A DNA stretch of 64,000 nt, taken from positions 14,156,510-14,220,509 of the forward strand of contig CM064681.1 in NCBI GenBank assembly GCA_032717465.1, given 5' to 3'. Source of the stretch: Coenobita brevimanus. Its lineage: Eukaryota > Arthropoda > Malacostraca > Decapoda > Coenobitidae. Of the stretch, positions 31,759-42,278 are shown one piece after another (within the stretch, counting starts at the first letter, position 1; every line of letters begins with the position of its first letter). The translations under genes and the position numbers were made by a program. The notes beneath the pieces are model-generated. The model was not told the DNA's origin. It was given only the letters and a program-made list of their open reading frames with translations, and did not search any database.

Positions 31759-33456
31759 TCACTTAGTGGACACCACTGAGCGACCCTGGGAGACAATCTT
31801 CTTGGGAATGCAGATACGCCCACTAAGGGGCTTGCCACGGGCAGCAGCATGGCTGGAACGAGGGCCTGGGGTCTGCGAAGTGTTGGGAAACTTCACAGAC
31901 ACCTGTTGCTGCCCAGCAGGAGAGGAAGAGCTACTCCGAACTCTGCCCAGGGCCCCCAGTGAACCAAGAGGTCGAGCAGGAGGGATTGGGGTCCTGGCCT
32001 CCAAACGTGGAGGGGGCAGGACAGGATCCTCAGAGGTAACCGGAGGAGGAACATCCGATTCCCTGGAGGAAGAGGTGCCAGACTGACCTGACACCCCAGA
32101 AGCCCCCGAAGACCCAGAAGCAGGGTCCGAGGGCTGTTGCACAGATGGACTAACTACAGAGGATGTGGACTCCACGACCGACACCTTGCTTGGAGGATCT
32201 TCAAGACTCAAAGACTCTGAGGAACCACGATGACGTTTAGCAAATGAAGAATGTGCACCATGACTACTAGGGGATACCATAGATGTAGAGGTCGAGTCTT
32301 GAACTGTAGCGGCAACCATCGCAAGTGCGGGAGATTGTTGCACTGGCATGGGATCGACAGATGAAGGCATAGGAGCTGACACAACAGGAGGAACTCGAGT
32401 CTGCTGCTGGACAGGACGATGAGGACGGCTATGACTGGACAAAACTGACGCATAAGACACTCCGTTACGGAAAACAGATGACATGGCTCTACTCCTGGCC
32501 TCAGGAAAGCTTATTTTATCCCGATTATGGATGAGGAGGATCTCTTTCTCCAAGCAAAACCGGGCACAGTCTTTAGATGAAGCAGGATGTGCCTCGCCAC
32601 AGTGCAAACAACAAACAGGTCCAGGACAGTCCTGTCCTGCATGAGTGGATGCTCCACAACTGACACACACCACTGGGAGGCCCTGTTGCAAACGACGACA
32701 GACTCGCCCAACATGCCCGTACATCTGACAGTGGTAGCAGCGTCGTAGATTTGGGACAAAGGGTTTGACCCTAAGAGACAACCAAGCCACCTTGATGGAT
32801 GAAGGCAGAACAGTACAGTCGAACGTCAGCAACAAGGATGGAGCTGGGGTAAGAACACCATCAACCTTCTTCTGAAACCTTTCCACTTTAACCACCCTGT
32901 GGACCTGGAGTTCTTCAAGCAGCTTCTCTTCACTGTAACGCAATAAGTCTTTTGAGAAAACAACACCTCGACTATGATTAAAAAAGGCATGGGGAACACA
33001 AGTGAACAGTGCATCCGGGTCCTTACACTGGGCAGCCAGCCGGGAACCCTCCTCAGGGGATGTAACCTCCACTAGCAGGCTACCATCCCCCTGAGGTGAG
33101 ATCTTCGGCTCTCTCCCACAGATTGACACAATGCGCCGATGGATAGTAAATATGTCCAGATTACCACTAGGCTGACCATCCAAAGTACGAACGGTGTAGT
33201 ACCTTGCGAAATCAACCCTCTCAAAGACACCCGGCAGGACCTCACGGGCATGTCCACAATATGTCTGTTGCCGGCTCTTCTTTGTAGTGGCCACTGACCG
33301 TAAACCACTGGAACTAGGAAGGTATGGTTCCAGGGTGGCAATATGGGCCTCACCAGCCAGAGGCACAGGAGGCACACAGGAGGGAGACTGTAATGGATGG
33401 TCAGGGACGGAACCAGGGTCGTCAGCTGCAAAAGATTTATATGAAGCCATAATCAA
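31759..33456 (-). CDS. LINE A copy 1 ORF1: Gag-like zinc-knuckle protein, intact
   Basis: One of the few intact element genes in the window: 565 codons starting MIMASYKSFAADD. The N-terminal half has a globular region ending in VPNLRRCYHC. Three CCHC knuckles follow at about residues 235-290: CYHCQMYGHVGRVC, CVSCGASTHAGQDC and CLHCGEAHPASSKDC. The C-terminal half is Ser/Pro-rich and probably disordered. It is homologous to LINE E ORF1, with the same three-knuckle order followed by a (Y/S)YASV-like segment. The role is nucleic-acid binding and packaging of the LINE RNA. ORF2 begins 106 bases downstream. Confidence 0.9.
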   Translation of the reverse strand: MIMASYKSFAADDPGSVPDHPLQSPSCVPPVPLAGEAHIATLEPYLPSSSGLRSVATTKKSRQQTYCGHAREVLPGVFERVDFARYYTVRTLDGQPSGNLDIFTIHRRIVSICGREPKISPQGDGSLLVEVTSPEEGSRLAAQCKDPDALFTCVPHAFFNHSRGVVFSKDLLRYSEEKLLEELQVHRVVKVERFQKKVDGVLTPAPSLLLTFDCTVLPSSIKVAWLSLRVKPFVPNLRRCYHCQMYGHVGRVCRRLQQGLPVVCVSCGASTHAGQDCPGPVCCLHCGEAHPASSKDCARFCLEKEILLIHNRDKISFPEARSRAMSSVFRNGVSYASVLSSHSRPHRPVQQQTRVPPVVSAPMPSSVDPMPVQQSPALAMVAATVQDSTSTSMVSPSSHGAHSSFAKRHRGSSESLSLEDPPSKVSVVESTSSVVSPSVQQPSDPASGSSGASGVSGQSGTSSSRESDVPPPVTSEDPVLPPPRLEARTPIPPARPLGSLGALGRVRSSSSSPAGQQQVSVKFPNTSQTPGPRSSHAAARGKPLSGRICIPKKIVSQGRSVVSTK

Positions 33457-34058
33457 AGAGAACCACCTTCAATCCCCCACCCCTCCACCCACCATGGAGC
33501 CCAACAAGGGGAGGCCATATGCCAGGGAAAGCACCACTGGCGACCCCAGAGGTAGTGGGAAAGTATACACAGGTAACCACCAAGGGACCCTGACAAGGGT
33601 GACTCCAGGACAATAGGAGCCACCAGGTCCCCCAGTGCCCGCTTGACCCTAAAGCCACTAGGTGACTAGCCTGGATGGCTAGCCAGTGACCAGCCGATTG
33701 ACCTGGTCGGGCCCAACCAGGCCACCCGTCTAGCCAGAATAAGGGACCAAAGAGGTGTATTGCTAGCTGCAGGGCGCACCATGCAGCATCGCTCAACCAC
33801 CAGGACTCCCGTCTCCCAGCATTACGGGACGCCACGCACGGCAAACACGTGGAGAGGCAACAGTCCTGCCCTAGATGGGAAATGGGCAGGGACTGACATC
33901 ACCAGTAGGCCTCCTCTACCAGTGATGTAGGGGGTGCTTGGTCCACAAGGCCGACAAATGCCAAACCCTACAAAGGTAGGCTTGCCTCCCAAGTAGGTGG
34001 CACTGCCAACCATGCTTCAAGCCCCACCACCACGTCAAGGTAACCCCCTACAGTGGGG
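33457..34058 (-). promoter_or_regulatory. 5' UTR of LINE A copy 1
   Basis: About 600 bases of GC-rich, non-coding sequence before ORF1, strongly similar to 63247-63777 in copy 2. The 5' terminus (CCCCACTGTAGGGG-like on the minus strand) is shared by both copies, so both are full length at this end. An internal promoter is expected here by analogy; no specific motif is claimed. Confidence 0.6.
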
Positions 34059-34243
34059 CGGAGATAGTCTGTTATTGATAATCACACCTACGTCTTTCTC
34101 TCTTTCTGATGTGTATAGGGTTTTATTTCCTAACTTATAATCCCAATCAGGTCTTTTTCCACTTTTACCAACTTGATTACATGACACTTGTCCACATTGA
34201 ATTCCATTTTCCATGTACTACTCCATTCATAAAGTTTCTTTAA

Positions 34244-36420
34244 TTATTCTTGTAGCTCTTTACAAGAGTCTGTGTTAGTAATTCTCCTTTGTATTTTTGC
34301 ATCATCTGCAAACATATTCAGATAGCTCTCATTTCCAGTGTTACTGTTTATATCATTTATATACACTAAAAACATGATTGGTGCCAGCACTGAACCCTGT
34401 GGTACTCCACTAGTCACTTCTTTCCATGATGAGTAGTTTCCCCTTAGTACTGTCCTCATTTCTCTTTTTATGAGAAAGTCTTGCATCCAATAAAACAGTT
34501 TACCTCGAATTCCTCCTTGATGGTACAGTTTCCATAAAAGTCTTTGGTGTGATACTGTGTCAAAAGCTTTCTTGAAATCTAAATAGATACTGTCCACCCA
34601 TCCTTCCCTTTCCTGTATTGTGTTTGTTACTGTCATAGTAGCTCAACAGATTAGTAACACATGATTTTCCTTTTCTGAAACCAAACTGTCTTTCTGTTAG
34701 CATTCTGTGTTCTTCTAGATGATTTACCCAAGCTTTTCTTATAAGTTTTTCTAATACCTTGCTTACAACACTGGTCAGTGATACTGGTCGGTAGTTGAGT
34801 GGATTTTGTCTATTTCCTTTCTTGAATAAGGGGACAATATTTGCTTTTTTCCAAATATCAGGTAGTTTACCTTGACTCAAGGATTTCTTGAAAATTAAAA
34901 ATAATGGTTTACTTAACTCCTTTGCACATTCTCGTAATACCCAACATGAAATTTCATCAGGACCACTTGCTTTTCCTCTGTCTAATCTACTTAACTCCTC
35001 CTGTATTACTTTTTCTGCTATTTGTATATCTGGTAGTATGTGTGGACATGCGTGTTCCACATAGTCCCTCTCAAAATTTTTTTCTTCTGTAAAAGCTAAT
35101 TGGAAATTCTTATTTAGTGCTTCACAAATATATTTCTCTTGTGTATAAGTGATTCCCTCGTCCGTAATGGATTGTATTATATCTTTTACTTTAGTTTTGC
35201 TTCTGATATAGTTGTAAAACAGCTTTGGTTGATCACTACTTTTATTTATTATATCCTCCTCAAACTGTATTTGGGCTTCCCTCCTTATTCTTGTATAGGC
35301 GTTTCTTGCCTGTTTGTAATTATTATACACCCTTTCACTATTGTGTCTTCTGTATCTATTCCACAACAAATCTCTTCTTTCTTTTGATTTTTTACATTCT
35401 GTATTGAACCATTTCTGTATTTTCTTATCTGCTTCTTTGTGCTGTGGGATGTACGTCTGGACTCCTATTTCATAAAATTCACAAAAATTTTTATATACAG
35501 CATTTAAATCTTGTCCTCTAAGCTCATTTTCCCAATCAACTTCTAAGAAATACTTCTTTAGGTCTTGATAATTTTCCTTTTTATAGTTTAGGTTCTTTTT
35601 GTAACTATCATTGCTGTTTACTATGTCAAATGCTATCCTGAAGTTATAATTTAGTACTGCATGATCGCTTTTGCCGAGTGGAGGGTGATATATTAAACTG
35701 TCAATATCATTTTTTTGCCTTGTAAATATTAGATCTAGCACAGAAGGTACATCAAGTCCTCTTTTTCTGGTGGTTTCCCTCACATGTTGCGTTAAGAAAA
35801 ACTCCTGCACGAGATCCAGGAGCTTTTGGTCCCAACAGCTTTCTTGGCTATTTATATCTAGCGTATTCCAATTTATATTTGTATTGAAGTCCCCAGTTAG
35901 TATAGTTCTTTCCGATTTCTCTTCCATTTTATGTAGCAATGATCTTACACTCTGAATTGTACTCTCTGCCAGGTCCTCATATTCATCTCTTTCCCATGTG
36001 TTTGATCTGGGTGGCATGTACAAATTGGTTACAATTACTTTACCTTCAGATGTGTCGATCTCTACTGCAATCAGTTCTACTTGTGATGGTATATCTAGTT
36101 TAATTTCCTTGATTTTTAGATTTTTCTTAGTTAATATTATAATTCCTCCTCCTTTTTTTAAATATCTGTCTCTTCTCCATATATTGTATTCTTCTAAGTT
36201 TAGTATGTCATTTGATATCCTTGGTATTAATTTTGTTTCAGTTAGGCATATTATTTGTGGTTCACTTTCTCTGACAATCATTCATCTCTAGTAATTTAGA
36301 TACCATTCAATCCACATTTGAGTACATCAATTTTATAATCTTGTTTATATACTTGTCATGACATGGTTCTACTACCTTCCTCCTCTTTCTTCCATCCTGT
36401 TAGTGTACCACTTTCGTACC
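34244..36420 (-). pseudogene. LINE B copy 2: endonuclease and RT
   Basis: The open piece 36281-34563 (573 codons) has the endonuclease (IICLTETKL, LTGDFNTNINW, VLDLIFTRQ, GKSDHAVLNYNF), a linker helix (RYRRHNSERVYNNYKQARNA) and the RT start (SGPDEISCWVLREC, IVPLFKKGNRQNPLNYRPVS, GFRKGKSCVTNLLSYYD). After a shift near 34630, the piece 34636-34247 carries DSIYLDFKKAFDTVSH, GVPQGSVLAPIMFLVYINDI and the active site FADD (about 34310). The EN start (KLMYSNVD) is in frame with the upstream ORF1 tail apart from point stops. CR1/jockey-like. Confidence 0.85.
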
Positions 36421-37356
36421 TGCAATCCTATTTCTTCTTCTCCTCTTCTGATCTTCCCTCATTTTTTGTTTTTGCTTCCTCCCTTTTCTCTTTCAGTAAT
36501 TCCAGTTCCTCTTGTGTTAGGCATCTTTTTATCCATACATTTTTAAACTCCTCTTTTTCCTTAAGATTCTTTGCATTTTTTAGGATCTCTTCCACAGTTT
36601 ACACTCTGGAAAGTCACCTTTAGAGGTCTTGTCTTGCTTTTCTCGTATTTCCCTAACCTTTTGTGTTCCTCTATGTCTTTACTACCGATTTCCTCTGATA
36701 CTTCTTTCAGTAAGCTCATTACATTTGCCATCTCCTTTTTGTCTCTTGTGATCTTGTTTTTTATTTCTTCCTCTTCTATACCAGTGATTACTATTGATTT
36801 GTTTATCTCTACTGAATCTCTGACTAACTTTGGATTGTTTTGGATTATTTTTTTCACCTCCTTTTTAATGTTTTTTTCCTCCACCCTTGTTTCCAAGTCT
36901 TTCTTTACTTTCACCATTTCAGCATACGTGGTTTCTACATCATTTTTGTAGCTTTGCACAGCTTCATTCACTTGTGTTATCTTCTCCTCAATATCACTGC
37001 TCTGGTCAATAAGACTGCTAACTTGCCTAATTGTCTCTGTGTCATTTTTGAACTCTTCCATAACACTCTTGATTGACTACTGTATTTGCCATTTCACTCA
37101 TTTTCTTCCTAAATGTACTCAGTTCCACTGTTAGTTCACATATGGTTGTGTCTTTCTTATTGGCCTCCCTTTCTAGTTTTTCTATTTCTTCCTTTTGCAA
37201 GTGCATCTGCTTCTTTATTTCATCAATTTCATTTTTGAAAGCCATTTTTAGTTTGTATACACGTTCAACCAATCTATTGCGAGTCTCTACTTCAACCAGT
37301 TCTTGGTAGAAATCATCACTTTGCTTTTTACCTTTATCCCTTTTCTTTTCCAAATT
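36421..37356 (-). pseudogene. LINE B copy 2: ORF1 (coiled coil, RRM-like segment, C-terminal domain)
   Basis: Minus-strand pieces 37320-37050 (MAFKNEIDEIKKQMHLQKEE, KLEREANKKD) and 37061-36564 (MEEFKNDTETIRQ, VQSYKNDVETTYAEMVKVKK) are heptad-rich coiled coil. Next come SVEINKSIVITGIEEEE, an RRM-like first strand, and RPLKVTFQSVN, an RRM-like last strand. The charged C-terminal domain is broken by shifts near 36600. The layout resembles L1-type ORF1 proteins, which trimerise and bind RNA. The CA/GA microsatellite starts right at the upstream border (37357). Confidence 0.75.
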
Positions 37357-37374
37357 GTGTGTGTGTGTGTGTGT

Positions 37375-37438
<64 letters not shown>

Positions 37439-37490
37439 GAGAGAGAGAGAGAGAGGGAGGGAGAGACAGACAGACAGACAGAGACAGACT
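37357..37490. repeat. (GT)n-(GA)n microsatellite
   Basis: GT at about 37357-37374, then GA at about 37376-37465 with a few interruptions, then a short GACA-rich end. Confidence 0.9.
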
Positions 37491-37497
37491 GATGCAT

Positions 37498-37860
37498 GCA
37501 TGGTGTTATTACAAGTTGCTACAGTACAATATAATAATAGACCCAGGGAAGGATAGAGGGTCCTTGTCTCTGTAACAGTGAATAGTGGCCCAATATTATC
37601 CTTGCAATTTCAGTAACAGAAATGGACACACAATATATCACTCGTAGGACAAAGGGAAGCAGGACCTAAAATATCATGAGGAATAATGGTTAACGAGCGC
37701 TTTGATGGTGGTGATTGTAGATGGGATGCGAAACATCATTATGATATTATTGTTAAGCGCCATCATATGAGATTCATAATAACCTCAAGTTTGACAACAG
37801 ATTTCGATACTATGGATATCTGTGATGCCATGTCCGATGATGCTGAAGATTGAAAACTAT
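37498..37860. other. No gene recognised
   Basis: About 360 bases of unrecognised DNA. It ends in the TATTCTATCTGT sequence, the continuation of the GATA-type tail of LINE C into which G2 inserted. Confidence 0.5.
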
Positions 37861-37871
37861 ATTCTATCTGT

Positions 37872-39899
37872 TGTCACGTAGCTTTAGTTCTCGGCAGTGA
37901 CACCGACTGATCCCAAACAGGGTGCGTGACAGAACCCACAAGAGTTGGAATTTGGCGTCATAAATGGTCTGTAATCCTTTGTTCCCTTTCATAATTCTTC
38001 CATCCCTGTATCATAATTCTTCCGTCACTCATGATTCTCATGTATCACCATGAATGTTAGAAATAATCTTCTTGAATGGATTTGCATACTGTGGAGTAAG
38101 GTAGAGAGTCTAAAATTCCGCATTCCCTAAAACTTGTATTTATGTTTACAAAAACAATTTACCACAATAGATTATGAACCACATTACACACCAAATAATG
38201 AACACCCTAATCATAATAACAAATATATATAGTTCTGCTATATGGGTCAGCAGATAACATCACTCACAAATACAGATATATCCCTAGAATACATACAATA
38301 ATTTTACTGCATCTTAATACATACGCTGGGTTTGATAAACCCATTTTTTGGAACGTCATACACCTATGTGAAAATACAAATTTAGTAAAACCTAGTACAT
38401 ATATAAATAATACAAGCTTTGTACTTTCACTTGAACCTTATGTAAATGAGTTTGTATGATATCTTAAAGGTTAAGTGGCAACTTGAAAAAAAGTATCAAA
38501 AATAGGGAAAAATTCTGATGTAACTAAAAAAAAAAATGTGGAAAATTTGAAACAGGAGCTGCGGACTTCTGCACTTGCACACACACTCCTGGGTCATGGG
38601 CGCTGCAGCACATGGCACACTAATCCATACAGACTCACGGTGGGCCGTGGTGGAGGTAGACAAGAAATGGGGTATTTTTTTTAGAGTAAAATAATGGAGT
38701 AAGAAAATTGGCAATTTTTCATGCAATCCCAGATCCTTGAAATTGAACACTACATGGTATTTGGACCTCTCTAAGGCTTTACCCAGTGATTTTGACCACC
38801 CACCCACCCCCACAACCTTGTTTTAGGGGGTAACTAAGATAGAACTTGCAATTATCAGGAAATGTCATTTCTTGAGTAGTGAATGTCATTATTTTACTAC
38901 TGAAACCTCATAATTGCAAAACACAGTGGTATGCAATCCAAAATAGTTGCTATTTGTCATTTGTGGTGTATTTATGGCCGTGAGAAAAATAATTTGTTCG
39001 AATTTTCCTTGACAATTCTCAAAATCATGAGCACTTACTTGGACTCACAATCACCACAGACAGGGTAATAATGCTCCTGGCAGACAGCCTTCTGACATTT
39101 GGTGCACCGGAAGCATGTCTTCCTGTCAGTCCGAAAAGGGCACTCCCGGCACTGGACAGGTGGACTCTCATTCTTAGCACCCAGTGGTGTTCATTATTTT
39201 ATCAAGTTCTTCATCACTCAAAAAATGGTGGGCCATGATTTCACAGTTCACAAAGAAATATCTGTTCTAAGAAACATTCACTTCCTGCAAGGAAAAGCAC
39301 TTTAGAAATCATACTCAAACTACTTGATGGATATGACAAACTCTGTGTCACATATGTACGGGAGTACATACGATGGGTGTAAGATACCCAAGGGCGCCGA
39401 TATGGAAATTTCCTTCGAAGAGAGCAGCGCAACACTACCTCTCCCTACTAGGGCAACACGTGGAAGGATATCTGGGTGCCCAGCCGTCTCAGACAATAAC
39501 CCACTCGGTGATCACGTGAGCTCGGGTACGCGTTGGGTGTGATACGCCCGCATATGTATTCTAGGGATATACACATGTAAAACCACAACCCGGCTCCACC
39601 GACCACCGACCAGCCCTCGTCACCTCCTCCCTTGTCCCTGTCCAAGGTAGTTCTGTTCACTCCCTCCTCACCAGCTTCCTCTACAATGCTGTTCAGAATT
39701 CGAACGAATCTGAACCCCCAAAGTCCTGGACCCTCAACACCTGACGTCATCGCAACAGTGTGCCAGAGCATGGTCCATTCATTCAGCCTCTGTCCCACAT
39801 GTATTCCGAGGTAGCGAGTGGAGGTGGGAGATGCGAGTTTCGAACAGGGGGTGGATGGTCGGGTGAGCCGTGTCGTGTCTCATTGCCAGCCACATAACA
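37872..39899 (-). repeat. G2 3' LTR, split by a piggyBac derivative
   Basis: Same ends as the LTR at 42279-43015. It is split into 37872-38281 and 39567-39899 by the transposon at 38282-39566. Without the insertion and its duplication it is about 739 bases long. Confidence 0.9.
38282..39566 (-). mobile_element. Internally deleted piggyBac derivative with ATAT duplication
   Basis: Inverted ends CCCTAGAATACATA (38282-38295) and TATGTATTCTAGGG (39553-39566) match over 14 bases and resemble piggyBac termini. ATAT flanks both sides (38278-38281, 39567-39570). The sister LTR shows the single ATAT at the empty site. On the minus strand a short relic gives MAHHFLSDEELDKIMN (near 39236-39190), then, in another frame, a Cys-rich domain CRECPFRTDRKTCFRC and CQKAVCQEHYYPVCGDC (about 39165-39045). 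These are the two extremities of a piggyBac transposase; the catalytic domain is gone. The rest (38296-39030) holds no frame I recognise. Confidence 0.85.
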
Positions 39900-39979
39900 C
39901 CTCCTTCCTTAAAAGAAAAAAGTGTTAGTTTTTTTAACCAAAATCCTCACATTCTAAAATTTTGTGGCTAAATTGTTCA

Positions 39980-40219
39980 GAGATGGCAGGAATTGGGTAC
40001 AAACGTGTAACAGGCTTCTTATTGGGCATTCCTACAACTAGACAATGATGACACGATTTACAGTATTTTGGAAAATCTTTCGTAACCCCGGCCATTAAAA
40101 ATGGTTGTTTTCTGACATCTTGTCAATTCACACGTCCTGACAATGCTGAGTCATGTGCAAAGCTGAGAACCTGTGACCTGTACGGGATGGGGGAGCACAA
40201 CCAGGTGTTTTGCATATCA
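39980..40219 (-). pseudogene. G2 integrase zinc domain remnant (HHCC)
   Basis: Straight after the protease linker, broken minus-strand frames give LSFAHDSA, then DVRKQPFLMAGV, and YCKSCHHCLVVG, which is the H-H-C-C zinc-binding start of a Ty3-type integrase, followed by IPAISEQFSHKILE. Sequence beyond about 39950 goes directly into the purine tract, so the core with the D,D,E residues is deleted. Its position shows that integrase follows protease in this family too. Confidence 0.7.
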
Positions 40220-40955
40220 CTAATCTCTTACAGCCATGTGACAAGGCCTCCACTTATGCATAAGCACTCTACTCTTCTTAAAGTACCCTGTAGGGACACC
40301 TGACACTTCATCTTCCAACATAGCTAATTCAGCAATCTTAACCAATTTGGCATCACATTTTTGCCGATTTATAAGCCTGCCTTTTTCAACAGGAAAACTA
40401 CTTAGCTTGCCGTTATCAGCATCAGTCAAGTGGATAAATAACGAGGCTCTCTCTTCACCATCCACTTCTCCAAGATTACACTCCTTGGGTTGATCAGATG
40501 CACACTGACTCACATGGGCTGCCTTATTGGGTTCGTGGTCGCGTCTGACATTCCTGGTCTGCTGCATAGCCCTCGTGACTGCACAGGCAGGAAACACCTC
40601 CGTGGCGTTTACTGCCACTGGCTCACCGCTGTTTAGGTCTGGGGTGCTTAGAACAGCTTCATTAATTTGGGGGTTACCAAATACCTTATCTCCTGCCACG
40701 TCATTTGCCAATATAAATGATACACCATGCATTGGTAATTTGGGCACCACTGCTACAGTTACAACTACATTCGAGATGAATGTTATATAATGGAGCAGTC
40801 ATGTGCTCACTTTCAATGCCTGTTAAAACAACGTTATCAGAAGTCTTCCTAGATAGTGGTAATACACCTTCCAGGAGCAGTGACTGCACTGCCCCTGTTC
40901 TAAGTATAACAACAGGCTTTTTACCACTGTCATCACTAGGCATGGACACCCTTCT
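40220..40955 (-). pseudogene. G2 protease, lacking the catalytic Asp
   Basis: The retropepsin region reads VVILRTGAVQSLLLEGVL, where G1 and G3 have RDTGA(C/S)QSLML, so the Asp codon of D-T-G appears to be missing by an in-frame loss. After that come PLYNIHLE and PMHGVSFILANDVAG, then the linker EVFPACAVTRAMQ, which matches VFSACAVTRAKSK in G1. The open piece ends MHKWRP...VRD at 40220. A frame change near 40750 separates the two parts. Confidence 0.75.
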
Positions 40956-40959
40956 GAAC

Positions 40960-42160
40960 AAAATGGCTTGAATTCTTTCCTAATATTACTAATCTTATAT
41001 GTATCCTCTACAAACAAAGAGACATCTACTGGAGTTTTTACATCCTTTACATTTTTAGTACCGGCAAGAGCTGTTGGAACAACCTTGGACATTTTATGCT
41101 TTAAGAACGAGCAATTTTTAACAGTATGATCTACAAACTTGCAATTAAAACATCTAACTGGCTTCCTTTTATTTCTAGAAGGGTTATGACTAGGGCTGGT
41201 GGTCTCTCTCTTAACAGTATTGAACTTGTTCTTACCCGTCGGTGGAGTAGGTTGTGATTCTACAAAATTTTCGGTACCTTCAACACTATGTATTTTATGG
41301 ATCAGAGCATAATCTTCTGCCATTCTGGCAGCATCATTCAATACCTTTACCCGGTTTTCATTTAAATATACCTTAATGCGGTCAGGTAAGCACCTCTTAA
41401 ATTCCTCAACCAGTAACATCTGGCACAGCTTATCATAATCACGACCCACATTTTCACTCTCACACCATCTACCAAACAGACTTTCTTTTTCTCTTGCAAA
41501 ATCCAAGAAACTTTGATCATCCCTTTTCAGCAGATTTCGAAATTTCAGTCGGTAAGCTTCAGGCACCAATTCATACCCCTTCAGCACAGCACTTTTCACT
41601 TTCTCATAATCACGGCAGTCATCAACAGACATAGACATGTATATTTCTTGGGCTTTACCAGTTAACACAGACTGGAGTAGCACTGTCCACTGTTCCTTCA
41701 GCCAACCAGAACTAACTGTGACTTTCTCAAAATATCTAAATTATCCACTGCCTTTTCCTGAAATGGTGGAACCAATTTCGCATTGCTAGCTTTGTTAAAA
41801 GGAACCGTGGATGGTGCTGTTGCTCTAAGCTCTAACTCTTAATTTAATTTCTATCTGAATCTCTAGTTCTCTCATACGGTACTGATTCTCTAGTTCGTTC
41901 ATACGGTGCTGATTCTGTAGTTCTTGTTCCTTTATCCTCACCATATCACCATCAAGCTCTATATAATCGAGTGCATCCTTATGGAGCAATTCTTCACCCA
42001 CCATATACTTTATCAATTCATTCCTAATTTGAAATTTGTACCAACTTTTCCTTACACTAAAATCCAACTTTTCAGCAATTTTCAGTAAGTCTGCCTTCTT
42101 CAAATCAATTAAAACCTCCACTGTAGGTGACTGAAGGAATTGCTCAACATCAAAAGTCAT
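40960..42160 (-). pseudogene. G2 gag
   Basis: The N-terminus (42160-41828) starts MTFDVEQFLQSPTVEVL, has a SAP-like stretch (LLKIAEKLDFSVRKSW) and then a repeated helical segment (ELENQYRMRELEIQ). After a broken stretch at 41820-41690, the capsid-like part resumes at 41683 (LLQSVLTGKAQEIYMSM, KGYELVPEAYRLKFRNLL) and ends with a CCHC knuckle (CFNCKFVDHTVKNC, about 41155-41110). The same words occur in G1 and G3 gag. Gag forms the particle that packages the RNA. Confidence 0.85.
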
Positions 42161-42256
42161 TTTGAAGAGTAACTGCTACCTCCTTTAAAATTTAAATACA
42201 CATTAGGTTAACAAAGAATTAAAATAGTGCAGTAAAGTAGCAAAAGGAGCAAAAGG

Positions 42257-42274
42257 CTCCCGGACGGGCCCCCA
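42257..42274 (-). promoter_or_regulatory. G2 primer-binding site, tRNA-Pro-like
   Basis: On the minus strand the sequence four bases after the LTR reads TGGGGGCCCGTCCGGGAG. From established knowledge, the tRNA-Pro-type site of some vertebrate retroviruses is TGGGGGCTCGTCCGGGAT, so 16 of 18 bases agree. It would be where a proline tRNA primes minus-strand cDNA. Confidence 0.75.
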
Positions 42275-42278
42275 ATTT

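Larger units (their letters stand above)
27825..34058 (-). mobile_element. LINE A copy 1: full-length RNase H-bearing LINE
   Basis: A 6.2 kb minus-strand element: 5' UTR 34058-33457, ORF1 33456-31759, ORF2 31653-27952, a short 3' UTR and a poly(A) tail (T run 27825-27846). It carries target-site duplications at 27813-27824 and 34059-34070. ORF1 is intact, and ORF2 has one nonsense codon and two single-base shifts, so it is among the youngest insertions here. It belongs to the I/jockey-like LINEs with RNase H; the exact clade is not assigned. A second copy lies at 56683-63777. Confidence 0.9.
27223..37356 (-). mobile_element. LINE B copy 2, split by LINE A copy 1
   Basis: The 3' piece (27223-27824) and the 5' piece (34059-37356) join into one element once LINE A copy 1 (27825-34058) is removed. 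An 11-12 base duplication, CGGAGATAGTCT, marks the site at 27813-27824 and 34059-34070. The uninterrupted site is seen in copy 1 at about 20070-20083 (CGGAGGTAGTCT). The C-terminal RT frame continues across the junction (GVIIN to RLSPADHISEKV). Confidence 0.9.

Noticed and set aside
39448..39798. Frame repeated at 42669-42914
   Set aside because: It lies in the G2 LTRs and is duplicated because the LTRs are; the first copy even crosses the end of the piggyBac derivative.
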